Part shown: piece after piece, positions 1 to 38,700 of the stretch
How positions within the stretch are numbered: position 1 is the stretch's first letter
Layout: each line of letters starts with the position of its first letter
Assembly (NCBI RefSeq): GCF_036417845.1
Contig: NC_089981.1
Coordinates: 63,639,268-63,703,267, forward strand
DNA from: Apteryx mantelli
Lineage: Eukaryota > Chordata > Aves > Apterygiformes > Apterygidae
Length of the DNA stretch: 64,000 nt
Direction: 5' to 3'
Translations under genes and position numbers: made by a program
Notes under the pieces: model-generated
The model's input: only the letters and a program-made list of their open reading frames with translations
Told to the model about the DNA's origin: nothing
Databases searched by the model: none

Positions 1-1102
1 GGCCGGGGCCGCCCGGCCCAGGGCCGCCCGGAGCCCGGGCGGAGCAGCCCCCCCGCGGCCCCGGCGCCCCCGACTCGTTGCAGGGGAATTAGGGGCCGCC
101 TGGCATCCCTTTCCTAGACGGCAGCAGTCACCCTCAGCCCCCCGTCCCCAGCCCGCCTCGGCTCATCCCGGGACGGGAGGCAGCGGGGCCGGGCCCCGGT
201 ACCGGGGGGACCCCCGGCCTCCTCCCGGGAGCGGCCGGAGCCGCCGGCCCGGCCGGGTGCGTCTCGGCGCGGCCCCCGGCCCGGGCGGTGCCCGCCGCCC
301 CCGCCCGCAGCACGGCCCGCCGGGCAGCGCGGCGCCCCGGCCGGGGCAGGTGCCGGGCCGGAGCGGGCCAGGAGCGGGCCGGGGCTCGGGGCCAGCGCCG
401 GCCGCCGCGGGGGCACAGCGGCTCTCATCGAAATGCAGGTCCCGGCCCCGGCCCCCGGCTGCTCCTTCGGGGCAAAGGCAGCGCCGCCGGATCCCTCACA
501 CCCTTCGGCGCTGTCACCCCCGGGGACGCGTGGCGGTCGCGGACAGGCACCAGCTGTTCCTGGGGTATTTGTTTTTCCTGGTGGCTCCATAAACCTTTCT
601 TTTCTTTTTTCTTTTTTTTTCTTTTTTTCCCCCGCTCCGGTATTTTTCCGGAGAAGTCCGGGATCCGCGGGCTGGGACAGGAGGCAGCGGGTGCCTCGTC
701 CCGGGGAGGGGGCTGCAGCTCCATCATTTTGGAATGGTTTTGTTGAAATTGCTGGTCTTTGCCTTGAAGCGGCACGACAACAGCAGCCCAACAAACGACT
801 CCGGTGGAGATGGGGCAGAGCGAGAGCCCGGCCCGGGCTCGAGCCCTCCCCACAGGGGCAGATCGCCCTGGGCCGCTCGGCGGGCCGGGACCGGGCCACG
901 CCGCGCCGATCCGGGCTGGAGAGAGCGGCCGGCGGCGGCACCGGCCGCGGCGCGGTGGCAACGAAACCCGCGCCCCGAGGCGAAGGAGAGAGCGGAGCCG
1001 CCGGGCCGGAGGCGGCCGCGGGCCCGAGACGGGCCGGCCCGGCCAGCGGGGCCCCGGCGGGGAGGGAGCCCCAGCCCACGGCTGCTGCCTTTCTCTCCGC
1101 AG
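1..1102 (+). other. VSX2: 3' part of VSX2 intron 1, CpG island
   Basis: This is very GC-rich, CpG-dense DNA directly upstream of VSX2 exon 2. VSX2 exon 1, with the N-terminal octapeptide region, was looked for here and is absent, so it must lie left of the window. A T-rich tract sits at about 597-630. The long reading frames in this stretch on both strands are proline, arginine, alanine and glycine rich, as expected of stop-poor CpG-island DNA, and are not called as genes. Confidence 0.7.
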
Positions 1103-26283
<25,181 letters not shown>

Positions 26284-28270
26284 GGGGGAAGAGATGACGG
26301 AAATCAGCCCCAAAAGACACTGTCTCCTCTGGGGGCCGCAGCCTCCCCTCAGACTGCCAGGGCCCTCCGGCCACCCCTGCCCGGGGAGCGAGGCCGCCAC
26401 GGTCTCTGAGTTTCAGGAAGCCACAGGCCGAGCCCCAGGGCTGCCTGGCAGGGGTGTCCAGAGCCCGTTCCCCGCAGATGTACCCTGTCCTCACTCCCAT
26501 GCCCTCAGGCGTATTGCCCCCTTCCCCACTCCTGGTGGGGGATCGGAAACTGTCCCTGTCTTTATCTGAGAGGAAACCGAGGCTCTGGGTCCCTCCGGCA
26601 CAGCTTCACAACCAGCTTTGGGTCCAACCCATCAAGTTTCAGACCCCGTCCCCATCCAGTCTCCTGTGAGGAGTCCCTCCGCTATCATGGAGTGAGTCTG
26701 TCCCTTGCTGCCATCTCCCTCCTTCATGCACACCTTTCTCCTCACTAGTACCTGGCTCCTAGCTGCCCCCGGCTGGGCTCCCCCTTGCCCACACAGACAC
26801 TGCCCTTGGCCATCCATGGGAAAGGCCTGGGCGTCCTGCCCAGGGGCTGCATGGACACCGCTGCCCTGCCCTCGCCCCTGGCCTGCAGCGCTTCAGGAGC
26901 CGGCTGGCAGCACAGACATGCGGCCTCCCCAGCACCGGCGCCCGCACCAGCACCTTGCTCTGCCCCAGGCTGCAGAGGGCAAAGCCACGGCAGCGTTTGC
27001 ATGAAACAGTGAGTCTCTTCCAACGGTGGTTTGCACCTTCCACATGTGTTTCTCCTGACTCAGCGCTGGTGTCTGCGGGGAAGGGGGCGGCTGATTTTGA
27101 GCAGTTGATTTTGGTCTCCATTTTCCAGGGAGCAGCAGGTTTCACCTGCAGGCGCGACCCCCCCATTCCCACCTCCCGTGAGAGGTGACCCAAGTCCATG
27201 CAATCACTCTCCGTGTGCAATCAGAGGCCAGCTTCAAAGCCAGCACTGCCTGACTACGTGCACACTGCACCTGGTGCAGCCCCACAGGCGCGCAAGGCTT
27301 GCATCCGCCTGTGGTAACCACAAGCCAGCTCCTCCAAGCCCTGCAGACGATTTGGCTCTGCCTCCCTCGCCTGCAGGGCTGGTGCAGTCCCTGAAGCTGT
27401 GCTGTGCTCTGGGCATGGGCTCGTTACAGCTGGGATAGAAGTTGCCTCAAACTGCTCCCAAGAACTGTCTGGCTTCTACCTCCCTACTGAGGACTGAACA
27501 TGGGGTCCAACACGGCCCTGGCTGTGCAACATACCTGGGGGGCCAGGCTGCTCCCACGAGGCTGATAACGAGAGCCAGACAAGTCCAGGGCCCCCAGAAG
27601 AGCTCTGAGAATAAGAGGCATCCCAAACATCAAGAGCCCAGTGGAGTCTCCTACACCCCTCCAGAGAGGTCAAATACCAGGGAAAACACTTACCTAATAA
27701 ATTCTTCCAGGAAAGGCAACAGCACTTGCCAAATGTATTTATTGAATTAAGTTTGCCCAACTCTGTCTCTGAGTGTCAAAGGGAACAAGAGCCATGCAGA
27801 TACCCCCTCCCCGATACACACTATAACATGTACATACGCTTCCTGACTGACCTTACACTCATACACGCAGACCCGCACAGCCAAACCCGCTGTTTCTAGC
27901 AGCGCTCCATGGTACCACCACCCTTCCACCCTGATGAGGCACTATTCACCTCAAAGGCCCTAGGACAGTGACTTCCACACAGCCCTTTCTGTCCTGCTTT
28001 CAACTGTGAGCACCCTTTCCCCAGAGCTACTGTTTTTATTCTGTCAAGGTTAACACCCTCCATACAGCTGTTTGTCTTTGTCCCCAGTTTGTTTGATGTG
28101 TTAGATTATAGCCCATGGTGTGTAAATAATGTATATACAGTGAGAAAAGAATTCAGTATTGAGGTGTTTGAGGTATGGAACTGTAACAACTTCTAGTCAT
28201 TCAGAATATGTGATTTATGTGCCATTTTCTGTAAAGATATGATCAAGAATAAAACTAAACTGGAATACTG
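26284..28270 (+). other. VSX2: VSX2 3' UTR (extent inferred)
   Basis: This is sequence between the stop codon and the best polyadenylation signal (28248-28253). An earlier AATAAA at 27696-27701 could give a shorter UTR. The first part is GC-rich and the last 250 bases AT-rich, as is common for a terminal UTR. No coding potential is supported. Confidence 0.45.
28248..28253 (+). terminator. VSX2: AATAAA polyadenylation signal, candidate for VSX2
   Basis: A canonical hexamer is followed about 20 bases later by a GT-rich stretch (ACTGTGTACAAG). It lies at the end of AT-rich sequence and immediately before a CR1-like fragment, so it could have been contributed or flanked by the repeat. Confidence 0.4.
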
Positions 28271-28450
28271 TGTACAAGTCTGATCACCCTTGTTGAAGAA
28301 AGGTGAATTCAGCCAAAGAAGGTACAGAGAAGGGCTACTCAGTTAAGGGAATGGGGAGATATCATATGAGAAGAGATTAAAAATAAATAAAGGCTGAGAG
28401 GAGGTGTGACTCCTCTCTGCAAACAATCAAGGAGGGTATACCCTGAGGTG
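28262..28450 (+). mobile_element. CR1-like LINE remnant
   Basis: The order GGAATACTGTGTACAAGTCT, AAGGTACAGAGAAGGGCTAC, ATCATATGAGAAGAGATTAA, AGGCTGAGAGGAGG matches the familiar end of CR1 elements (ctggggtacatccagaggaaggcaac / tcctatgagaaaaggctg / agaaggctgagggg). It is 5'-truncated and diverged, with an internal AATAAATAAA. Boundaries are approximate. Confidence 0.5.
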
Positions 28451-31400
28451 CACAAGAGATGACACAGCTAACAGCTCCCCTCACACAAGCCTGCAGGAGG
28501 CTTGCTGCAAGTAAGATTGATCAATGTTGCTTGTGACCACAGGAAATTAAAGAGTTAATAGCAAGAGGAGAGAGCAAGGTACAATATGGCCTGCAGCATG
28601 GCCCCATCTTAGCAAGGTCAGGGACCGCAGCTCTGAAGTACAGAACAGTGCCGGACAAAACCAGATGGTTATAAATACCTTTGGGCCAGGCACTAACAGG
28701 AGCATTTAACGGGAACAGCCTCCTCTGAAACAAATGGGGGAAAACAGCCTGACATCAGAGTTTGATCAGGACCTGGGCAGGATGCCTGTTGTAGGAGATG
28801 GCTTTATACCTGTGTCCAAGTTACAAGGTCTGAGAGTTGCTGTTCCTCAGTGGACCAGAAATGTCAACAACCTTTTCAGTAAAAAGTGGTAGAGAAAGCC
28901 TGGGTAACCCATCATACCCATTGAAGGGTCCCCTTTCTCTTCCGGGGGGTGAAAAGCAATCATGCAGAAAGCAACATCAGGCTGCTAAATCAGAAACCCC
29001 ATTTCCTCATCCCCTTCCAAATTACCCTTAAGGTAATGAGTCCCAAATCAAACATCCTGCTGTTCTGTCTCTACCTGGTGGTGTCTCTGCCAGGTCTTGT
29101 GGCACTTGCTTAGCCCTCAGCAAATATCACCAACTTGTACATTACCATCAGCTCTGCTTCTCCAGGAACCAGTGATACTGGATTCCCTATAAATCTACGC
29201 CTGCAGCCCCTACAGCAAGCGTGTGCTGTCCATCCAGTGCTTTGACTGATCCATGGAGGAAATGGATCTGTTTCAGGTTCTGATCACAGTTCCCTCACTT
29301 GAGCTATGGGGACTCTGCTCTTTAGAAGTGCAAGTTTTTACAACAGCCCCTAATATTAGATGGTATGATGGCTGCCATGCATTGCCTCATCTCTCTGGGA
29401 TCCTTGACTGTCAATATCCACCTCACAGATTCCCACAGACAGGAGTCCTATCTCTGAAGACAGGGCGGAATGGCTATGTGCATCTCCGTATCCTAGAGGG
29501 AAGAGGCGCTGTGATATATTTTGGCTACTGGGTAAACTGTCATTTCATTTACTTCATTTCCAGATTTAAAAGATTCTGGTCTTAGTGGTCAGGGGACACA
29601 CTTCTGCCAGGGCTCTGACCAAACCCAGTTGTACCAGAGATGGTCAGGACTCCTCAGTGGAGCTAGTTCAGACTTATCCATTCCTTCCTCCTTAGAGATA
29701 TTTTTCAAGCTTTATTAATACTCTCCCCATTTCTGCTGGTAGCATCACCATCTCTTCCAGGCAGTCAGAGTCCAGAGGAGACTCTGGCCATGAAAAGCAA
29801 CAAGCAACACAAAAACTGTTCTGATTTCTGCGGGGCTCCAGTGTTTTCTTGTCTGGGTGATGGATAAGTCTGCTCCTTTCCTTCCCTCCCCTCATCCCCC
29901 TTCTCTGAAAGGGGAGAAGGGTGCACAGCTGAGGCTTGGCAGAGAATGAAAGAATGAAAAATCCTAGGAGGTGGATAGAAAATTTATTCATTTGAACTGT
30001 TCATTATAGGGAAAAGGAAGAAGCTCCAAAGTATCAGGCAAAGAGATCTCCTACAACAGAGCGGCAAAAGACCTAATGACTGTAATTACTTGTGCAGAGT
30101 AAGCAGCACTAATCACCTGAGGATTGAGCACACATGTGCACACACCAGTTGAGGGCAGGGAAGCCCAAGAGCCCAAGCAAACCCAAGAAGACAGCTAAGA
30201 ATTTAAGATATCTCGTGATTTGGGGATGTTAGCAATACTCCTAATGAGGTAGCTCCAAGAGGAGCTAACAGGGTGGTGTGGTGCATTACTTCTCAATGGA
30301 CAGCTAAAGAAGGAGCTGGGGTGGGGAGGGGAGAAAAACAGAGAGGGAGGTAGATGCCAGGTCTTAGCCAGGAAGGGGTCGATTTCAGTGAGCTCCAAAG
30401 CAGCACAGAGAGATCTACATCCTCCTTCCTACCCAGGTATGGAGAAGATGGGGCTTGGGTGCTGCTTTCCCTCCAGAGCTGACGATAAAGCTGAAGAGGG
30501 TGCAGTTGTGCCTGGTGCAGAAGCTGTGCATCATTGTGTACAACTGGTCAGAGAACAAACGATTTCAGCATCCAGAACAACTCTGGTGCTTTGGGTCACC
30601 TCATATCACACACACCCTAGCATTAGAGAGCTGGGCAGTCCTTTGGACAAACTCACCAGCACTGCCAGGTAAGAGCAAGGTTACAGGCCCCAGCTGGCCT
30701 GATGGGGAGATGCTGCAGCCAGCTGGTGCAAGCGCAGGGAAGGTTGCTTAGAGGGAAGGGCAAAAAAAGGGATTTCCAGCAATGTGAGCTTTGATTTGAA
30801 AGTATGGGGATCTCATACTGAATTATGAGAGAAGAAGCTGAGATTTGCCTGTCCTGCTAAGGGTGTCTGGGGATGCTCTTATGGAAAAAACTGATGTCCA
30901 ATAGGGGGAAAAGACTGAGGAAGAGCAGATGTGCCTAGGAAATGAGAGAGACTGCTTGCGGAAAGACAAGCTGCTTGAGCTTGGCTTTGTGGGGGTGCTG
31001 TAAACCTCCAGTACTGTGTTTCCCTGAGGGGCAGAGCCCTAGGATATCCCCGGGCAGCTCTGATATGAAATCAGATGCGTGGTCTGCGATGAGGGCACCT
31101 GCCTTCAAAAAGTGCCTCTCCCCAGTCTTGGTGTCCAACCTGTTCAGCAAACTTATCAGACCTACAGAGCACAAGTGGAGTCACGCTATGAAGAGCAAAG
31201 CAGAGGTGTATTAACCTGATCTGTTGTTGATCCCATTGGTGTGCCTGGCTGAGGTCAGCCCTGCTTGGAGGGGGAGGCTTATTCTGCTTTTCACTTGTGC
31301 CCCTGGGAAGGGAGGGGAACCTGGTCAATAAAGCTAAGAGAATCTCCAAGTTCTTTGCCTTAAAAACACTAGCTATGTAGAGCCTGAAGCAAAGGAAGGC

Positions 31401-31799
31401 AGAAGAAAGCTGTTCAAGGGGTGGGAGATCTTGGTGTAGGGAGATGTGCTGCAGTCTTTCATGCCAAGCCACCACTCCCTGCCCCACCAAGGCCTCATTT
31501 GGTGCTCCTCGTCCCTCCTGTGGTTACAGACTGGTCTGAAACGTTTGGAAGGAGACAGAGAGCCTGGGCCAGCTTATCGGAGGAAATGCATGTCCCCAGG
31601 AGGGGACAGCTCTGACAGCAGGGAGGCGAGACTTAGGGGGTGATATGGCAGGTGTTCCCTGCCAGAGGGATCAGTGCGCAGGGACTACGCCTGAATCCTA
31701 GGAAGGAAAGGACCCTCTGTCATCCGAGTCCGGCGTGAAGGTGACCTTTGTTTTACAGGTACAGAAACCTCAGCCAGGCACACGAGGCAGTAATGACAC
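28451..31799. other. Intergenic region between VSX2 and the ACSS1-like gene
   Basis: This is unique sequence without recognisable exons. One candidate homeodomain-site cluster is noted at 30065-30140; otherwise nothing is seen. It may contain distal regulatory DNA for VSX2. Confidence 0.7.
30065..30140. promoter_or_regulatory. Small homeodomain-site cluster downstream of VSX2
   Basis: Within 60 bases occur CCTAATGACTGTAATTACTTG-type sites (split here as CTAATGAC and GTAATTAC), GCACTAATCACC and GGATTGAGC. The last two resemble OTX/CRX sites (TAATC, GGATT). The site is 1.8 kb past the VSX2 transcript end. This is motif-only evidence. Confidence 0.25.
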
Positions 31800-32481
31800 C
31801 CCTTGGCGTTATGGGGAGGGAGCCAGCCTTGACGTCGCAGTCGCGGGGGACAGGAGGAGGCAGGCTGCCCAGGCGGCGGTGGTGGCGGGAGCCACTGGGG
31901 ACGTCGCCGCCTCGCTGCGTGGGGGTGGGTGGCTGCGGCCAGGCGCGGGCATGGCCGGGCGCGGGCATGGCCAGGTGCGGGGCGCCCCAGGCATGGGGTG
32001 AAGCGGGGGGCCGGGTGCGGGGCCAGTGGGGCGCCGCGGGGAGCGGGGCCAGGGCTGGGGCCGACTGCGGCCCAGGTGGCCGGCGGGGCCGGGCCTGGGC
32101 GCCTCAGCTGCTGCGGGGAGCCTGGGCAGCAGCAGAGCCTGGCTCCGGTTCAAGAGAGGCCGTCAGAACTCAGATTAGCATGAAGGTTATTTTGAGTCAA
32201 ATACTTCCACAACACACCCCTTTCCCCTCCCTTAAAAGGGACTGTATTTCCTTTGCCTGTGCTGGTGTGGGAGAGCGGAGGAGAGGGAGGCAGGCAGGGG
32301 CAGAAGGGGTGCCGGGGGCTCCCTGTGCAGGGGGTGTCTGCGTCTGACGGCTGGAGGGAGACGCAGCTAACTGTGATCGCGGCGCGTCTTGCCTGGGCTG
32401 GGCGCCCCGAACAGAAGAGAGGGCTCCAGGTATCCGTCTCCTCCCCGGACAGTGACACCCCTCCTTCTGTGCCGCAAGACC
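31800..32481 (+). promoter_or_regulatory. CpG-island promoter and 5' UTR of the ACSS1-like gene
   Basis: A CpG-rich block starts abruptly at about 31,800 and ends at the start codon. It contains a CRE-like TGACGTCG (31830-31837), a short tandem duplication of CGCGGGCATGGCC-type units near 31943-31975, and a TATA-like TTAAAA (32232-32237). If that TATA element is used, transcription would start near 32,262. The start site is inferred. Confidence 0.5.
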
Positions 32482-32794
32482 ATGGCCTGGCTGCTGGCCA
32501 GGGCTCGCTGCCCCACGGCTCTTTCCCAGGCCTCCAGGTGCCCCCGAGGGTTGGCGACAGCCCGAGGCTGGAGCCGTGGGCCCCTGACGGCGTACATGCC
32601 TGAAGCCACTGCGTTCCCAGGGCCCAAGGACCACCAGGGCTTGTACAAGGTGTCGGTGGAGCAGGGGGACGCTTTCTGGGGAGTGCTGGGGAGGAGCCGG
32701 CTCACCTGGATCACCCCCTTCCACTGTGTCCAGGACTGCAGCCTGCGCGAGGGCCGGGCCGCCTGGTTCCTGGGAGGACAGCTCAACGTGGCCG
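32482..32794 (+). CDS. ACSS1-like exon 1 (start, presequence)
   Basis: ATG 32482 is the first in-frame ATG. The exon encodes the arginine-rich presequence [16 protein letters not shown] and then the N-terminal synthetase domain to [12 protein letters not shown], which matches the ACSS1 block FLGGQLNVS. Donor is GCCG|gtaagg. Confidence 0.92.
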
Positions 32795-35700
32795 GTAAGG
32801 AGCAAGGCCAGTCCCTCGGGAACCCCGTGCCTTTTGGGCCCGGCTGAGGCACCTCCCCGGGAGGGGGACTGTGGCTCGCTGAGCTTGGGAGCAGGGAAGG
32901 CAAGGAGCAGCTCCCTGTCCCCAGGCTGCCCCGTGGGAGGGGGCCTCTGCCTGCGGGAAGTGGCTGAGCACCACGATCCAGCAACTGGCCTCTGGGGGAG
33001 GAGAGCAAAGCAGAGGGTGGGCTGTCCTGGGATGCCCTGTCTGCCCCTCACTGCGCAGGAGCCCTCCCTGTGATGTGCTTTAGCCCTGGGAGCAGATCTG
33101 AGCACAGAGGTCAAGGGCAGGAGTGGGAGGATCCCGGTAAGGTACAGTTGGCCCAGCTAGGACGGTTGTGTAGGGACATGACTGGTCATGAGGGTGGGAC
33201 TGGGTCTCACTGGACTGGTTGCATCTGGACTGGTGTGAGCTGGGAGCCTTGCTGCTCTGCCAAGCAAAACCCCACTCAGCCTCCATGGGTCCCTTGCTCC
33301 GCTGTGCAGGACCACAGGCAACGGTGCCGAACCCATAGTGTTCAGCAGGCAGCGTTGTTTTGGTTTATTCCATATGTATCTGCAGAAAGCAAAATACAGG
33401 AGCAATGAGTAATACTGTAGGCCCTCATAGCCGTGTTTTCTTCTAAGCTTGGGTTGGGGGTGACTGCCTTAGGAGTCCTGCCATAGGAAAAAATAGGGGC
33501 TGATGGCACTGGGCTCAGTACATGAACCTGCTCACCCCACTGTTGATCCCAGAGCTCAAATCAAAAATAAGTCTCCCAGAAATCAGGTCTTAAGTAAAGT
33601 AATCCATTTGGGCAGAAGAGCAAAGTTATTTGCCTTTGGGTTTTGAGATCCTACTGTTCCCACTTCCAGGTTTGTTTGTTTATTTTTCTTCTGGAAAACT
33701 ACAAATGTTCAGGAGAAAAGTTTTTTTTTTTATATATGTAAACTATGGCTCTTGCATCATCTCAACCTCAGGAGCAGACCAAAGGAAAACACTGAATGAT
33801 ACAAGGCTCCTGATGAAACTGCAGTTGCCAGCAATGCGAGGAAGTTTTCTTGGCAGAAGAATTACAACCAAAGTCTCAACCTCCCATGGCCCTACAAGCC
33901 CAGGGGATTCTGCAGTCATCATCCTGGCTCTGTTACATCTTGGACAGTGCAGCCTTCCTGAACAGATTTTCACTTGGTCCTAAATTTGTTATTTAGGAGC
34001 TGCTATTTCAGTGCTACTGAAAAAACTGCCACAGTCCGCTGTGGAGGAAATAGCAAGTCAGTGCTGCGGAGAGTGATGGTTGAGTTAATGTTTGCTAGGC
34101 CCTCTGAGGCCCACAGGGGGCAGTGGAGATGTGGCCTCCAAAGGGACTTTAGGCGGTTTGTGTACTGGACTGTGTTAGATTGCAAATAAGGCGGAGGCTG
34201 ATAGTGAGGATTAGTGTATATTGGTGTCGTGAGGGATGTATCAGGCTCAGGATGGTGCTTGTTGACCTGCTGGCTGGTGTCAGCAAAGATGGGTTCCAGT
34301 GTAAGCAGAAGGCAAATGCCAAGCAAAATCCCACTCAGCCCTCAGTGTGATCTGAAAATGGGACTGCCAGTACTGGCTTTCTGGGAATTAAGAGGTACTG
34401 AGAATTGCCCCAGCAATGACAGTGGATCTTCTCTTCCAGTGAATTGTCTGGACCGACATGTCCATGTAGCCCCAGATAAAGTGGCCTTAATTTGGGAGAA
34501 GGATGAACCAGGGGAGGAGGTACGGGTCACTTACAGGTTGGTACTTACCTCTGAGTGTGCATAAGAGACATATTGCAGCATGCACTAGGGCTGAACTGAT
34601 CTGCTGATGTGTGTCATGTGAGGGATACAGCATCCCTCAGCATAGATAGATCAACAGCAGGTGGCTGTTGGCTTGCCTGAGCAGATCTGAGACTTCAGCC
34701 TACCCCCTGATTAATCCTCTGGCCCTGTGCGGTCCCTACCCTGTTGGGGAGGCAGACACAAACTTCTCCTGACAGCACTGCAATGCTTGTGGGTAAGACC
34801 CTGTGGGAAAGTCACATATGTGTGTTCCCAGCAGTGTTCCTAGTGCCTAAACTTGTAGGTAAATGCTCTGCAGGAGAGGCCAGATTCACAGCTGCAGGGA
34901 AGGCACTACTCTTTGCTGGAACCTCTGGTGACCATGGGTATTGGGAAATTAAGTGCTCATGCATATGTGGGCATTACTGCTGGGCCTGGATCTCTGCAGG
35001 GACTGCCTGTCCCACCCTGCAGACTGGTCTGGGACCTCCCACCTTCCTCCTCTGTTTACCCACTCTCTGAGTCTCCATGCAGATTCCACTTCAATCCCTC
35101 TGCACACAGAACAAGTCCTTTGTTTTCTCTAGCTCCAGGCCTCACATGACAAATGACCATTCTCCCCCCACCAATCTCTCCAGCTAATTTTGGAGAGACC
35201 TTCCATGAAACGAGTCACTGACAACCCAAGCTTTTGTTTCTGGGAGTGACACTCCTTCACTGAGAAAGCCATTGTTTTGCTCACCAGTTTGCTACAGCTG
35301 TCGTTCTCTCTTGTAGGGCACAAGCTCCAGAGGACTTGGCCTTCCCAGCTTTAACAAAGCACAATTTTATTTTATTTTATTTTTTATTTTTTTCCAGAGA
35401 GGAAGATACCTAACTGTTCGTGCATATCCTCTAGTGTTGCAGGGGAGAGAGTGTTGCTCCAGTTGTGTGGGCTAATGAGAAAAGTGCAGGCCCTAATGGG
35501 AAAAGTCAACAAGATAACTGAGGTGTTGTGAATTTGCTGAGCCACAGGAATCACCAGTGGCCATTGCTGGCCCTATGGCCTGCCTCTAGCACTGGCTAGT
35601 GATGTGTGGATCAGAGGAAGGCTCTGTACAGAGACAGAGGCCATTCTGATTTATTTTATTTCCATGAGTAATGGCCCATGTTAGCGACTGTCTCCTCCCT

Positions 35701-38700
35701 TCCTTCCCACTGACATGTTCACAGCTCTCCCATGAGCTTCCAGTGTAAGGGAAGATAAGGGTGCTTAGGGATGTAAGGTGTGTATCTGTGACTCTGAAAG
35801 GCTCTCAAGAGGAGGGAGGCACCCCACCATGCACGTGGGTAAGATCTGCAAGAAAGTTTCTAACTACGCCCTTGCTTCTTTGGGCAGGGAGCTGCTGGAG
35901 TTGACATGCCGCCTGGGAAACACCTTGAAACGGCAGGGAGTGAAACGGGGTGACAGGGTCATCATCTACATGCCCCCGTGCCCTCTGGCCGTGGCCAGCA
36001 TGCTAGCCTGTGCCCGGATAGGGGCTGTGCATGCTGTGGTATTTGCTGGGTTCAGTGCAGAGTCCCTGGCAGACAGGATCCAGGATGGTAAGAGCCAGTA
36101 GGTAAAAGGGGCATGTCCCATGTATCCCTTCGGGGACTGCTGGGCACTACTGAGCTTGCTGGTTCAGTAGCTGGGGAGCTCAGGGCATGATGACTATGCC
36201 TGTAGCCTCCTGCAGTCAAGACTACCAGTGGCAAACTTCTCAAGCCATGACACCTGAGCAGAGCCCAACCGAGGTGTAGGCTTGGTATAGATTGTGCTTC
36301 TGGATGAGACTCCCTGGGCTAAGTGAGGATGTCCTGCCATGATATATGGCCGTGGAGCAGGGATTGGTACCCCACGAAGTGGCATGGGTTCACTAAATAT
36401 CTTTTAGCCCATGGGACTTTGCCTAGCTGCAATGAACTAGCATAAGCCCTTCTGAGCAGCAGTGGCCTGCCAAGCCTTCCTGGGATAAGGGAGGGGTGGG
36501 CTGGTTCTTTCCCTCATCAAAGGGAGTGAGGGGCTGGGATATAGCTTCTCCTCTGTGGGGGCACAACACAGCCAGGAATGAATGGGAAACAAAGATAAAA
36601 AGCCACTGTTTTTGTTAAACAGAGGATATGAGTATCAGGGGCTGGGAGATGGAGTGAGAGGAGCAGGGTGGGAAATGCTGGGTACATGGTAGAGCCAGAC
36701 TGGTGTGTGACAGGTGGTGAGGGGCAGAGCTGTTTACATGGCTCTTCTTTTTCTGCAGCCCAGTCAGAGACAGTGATCACAGTGAACCAGGGGCTCAGAG
36801 GTGGCAAGGTCATTGAGCTAAAGAAGATGGTGGATGAGGCTGTGAAGCAATGCCCAGGAGTGAAACGTGTTCTGGTTTCAATGAGGACTGACAACAAGGT
36901 TCCCATGACAGCCTTGGATGTGCCGCTGGAGGAGGTGAGAGGCTGCCCAAAGCTACTCCACTTCTCCTGGGTAGTGCACTCTGGGAGCAGGGACAGAATG
37001 GGAAGGGTGGGTCCTGGCTGGCCCCAGCAGCTCTGCTGGCATTGACACAAGAGGGGAATGGTGTCCTACTGCAGCAGTGAGAGCTAGAGCTGCATGTGAG
37101 TCCAGGACAGTCCCAGGAGCACTCAGGAGAGGTAACTTGTCGATCTTCCCACAGCCATCCCTCTACTGTCATGGGCAGGCAGCACAAATGAGAGCCTGTG
37201 ACAGTGTGGATTAGGGGCTAAGAACACCCCAGCCCCATGCTGATGCACTTGCTGTGAGCCCAGCCCTAGTGTCCCACAGAGGTCAAACACAGCTCTGCCC
37301 ATGTACCTGGCACTCTCTGCGAGTGCAGCTGGCAGCTTGTGCCCAGGTGAGCAGATTGGGAGGTTGTGTGCCTGTTGTTCACAGCAGAAGTGATGTCCAG
37401 GCTGCCAGGATGGAGTACTGACTCTTTCTGGAGAGGTGAGACCCTGTCATGCATTTCTCTTGGCTCCCTGGAACTGAACAGAGTTCTCACTGTCTGTGCT
37501 CATCATGTCTAAAATCAATTACTGTTAGAAAGGCTTCCTGGAAGACTTATGTGCTGGTCCAAGAAGTGACTGTGTAAAAATAGCTGTCTCTTACTCAGGA
37601 GATCTGCTCTGAGGAGAGAGTTTTGCCAGCTCAGCAAGGCAAAAGAGAGTTCAAACTCATGAGCAGGGGGAGAGAATGTACAAAAGCGGAGGAGGTCCAT
37701 ACAATGGGAGTAGGGTGGTAGAGGTGGTCAGAGGAAGACTTGGAAGGGAGGTGGGCAAGGCCTGTGGGACAAGAAGTCCTGATCAGTTGATGAAAGGAAG
37801 CCAGTGAAGGAATCTTATGATGGACAAATTGCACGGTTACAGGCAGCAACATCTGACATCTACTGGATGGGGAGAAATGGGGGATCCAGTGGTTAAAGTG
37901 AGAGTTAATCAAGGTGTGAGCTTAACTTTCATCTGGGGACAGATCTGAGAGATGCAGTGAAGAAGAAATTGCAACACACAGGAGCAGGCATGAGAGGAGG
38001 CAGCTGAGCTGGGGCTGTTGTGAGCTGGGGCCTGGGCTGGCTGGTGGAGTAAACATGTTGTGCACACATGTTTCTGAGGTGGGTTCTCCTGCCACTTCCA
38101 GCCAGGCCAGAACAAGGAGGTGTTTTTGGGATGTAAGCAGCACTGTGCAGAAGCCAAGTCTGTCATTGTGTTGCTCAGTGCTGTCACCCTGCCAGACCTG
38201 ACTTTGTGGGCTCAGTCAGTGTCGACTATCAGAGGAGTGAGCCAAAGCATGCCTGTATGAAGTGCACTGTAGTGCATTGCTGACTCCAGCAAATGATTAA
38301 TGAACCAAGCAGGTGTATGGACAACACAGGGAAACCTGAGAGACTCTGAATGCTCTCTGTTGCAGGAAATGATAAAAGAGGATGCGTGTTGTGAGCCTGT
38401 CGCTATGGACAGCGAAGACATGTTGTTCCTTCTCTATACGTCAGGCAGTACTGGAAAACCCAAGGGCCTGGTACATTCCCAAGCTGGTTACTTGCTCTAT
38501 GCTGCTCTCACACATAAGGTAATGAATCCCAGACATATAGTACTCATGAGCTAGTAGTTCACAGGCAGCGCAGCAAATAGACCTGCCATCTTGTTGTGTG
38601 AAGAGCACACCTTCATCCAGAGCAAAATCTCTGGGAGCCCTAGTGGAGTGCATCTCCATCCAGGTAGTGGGGGAGAGCAACATGTGCTCTGGAATAGGGA

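Noticed and set aside
1-120. Possible VSX2 exon 1 at the window start
   Set aside because: None of the conserved exon 1 segments (octapeptide region or the end before SEDVSSSD) could be found in any frame.
32197-33114. Minus-strand 305-residue frame over the ACSS1-like promoter and exon 1
   Set aside because: It is antisense to a clear coding exon, low in sequence complexity, and without recognisable domain or splice structure.
35365-35400. Acceptor-like ttttttccag before 35397 in synthetase intron 2
   Set aside because: The following sequence does not encode synthetase, and the correct acceptor is at 35887/35888 with perfect frame and homology.
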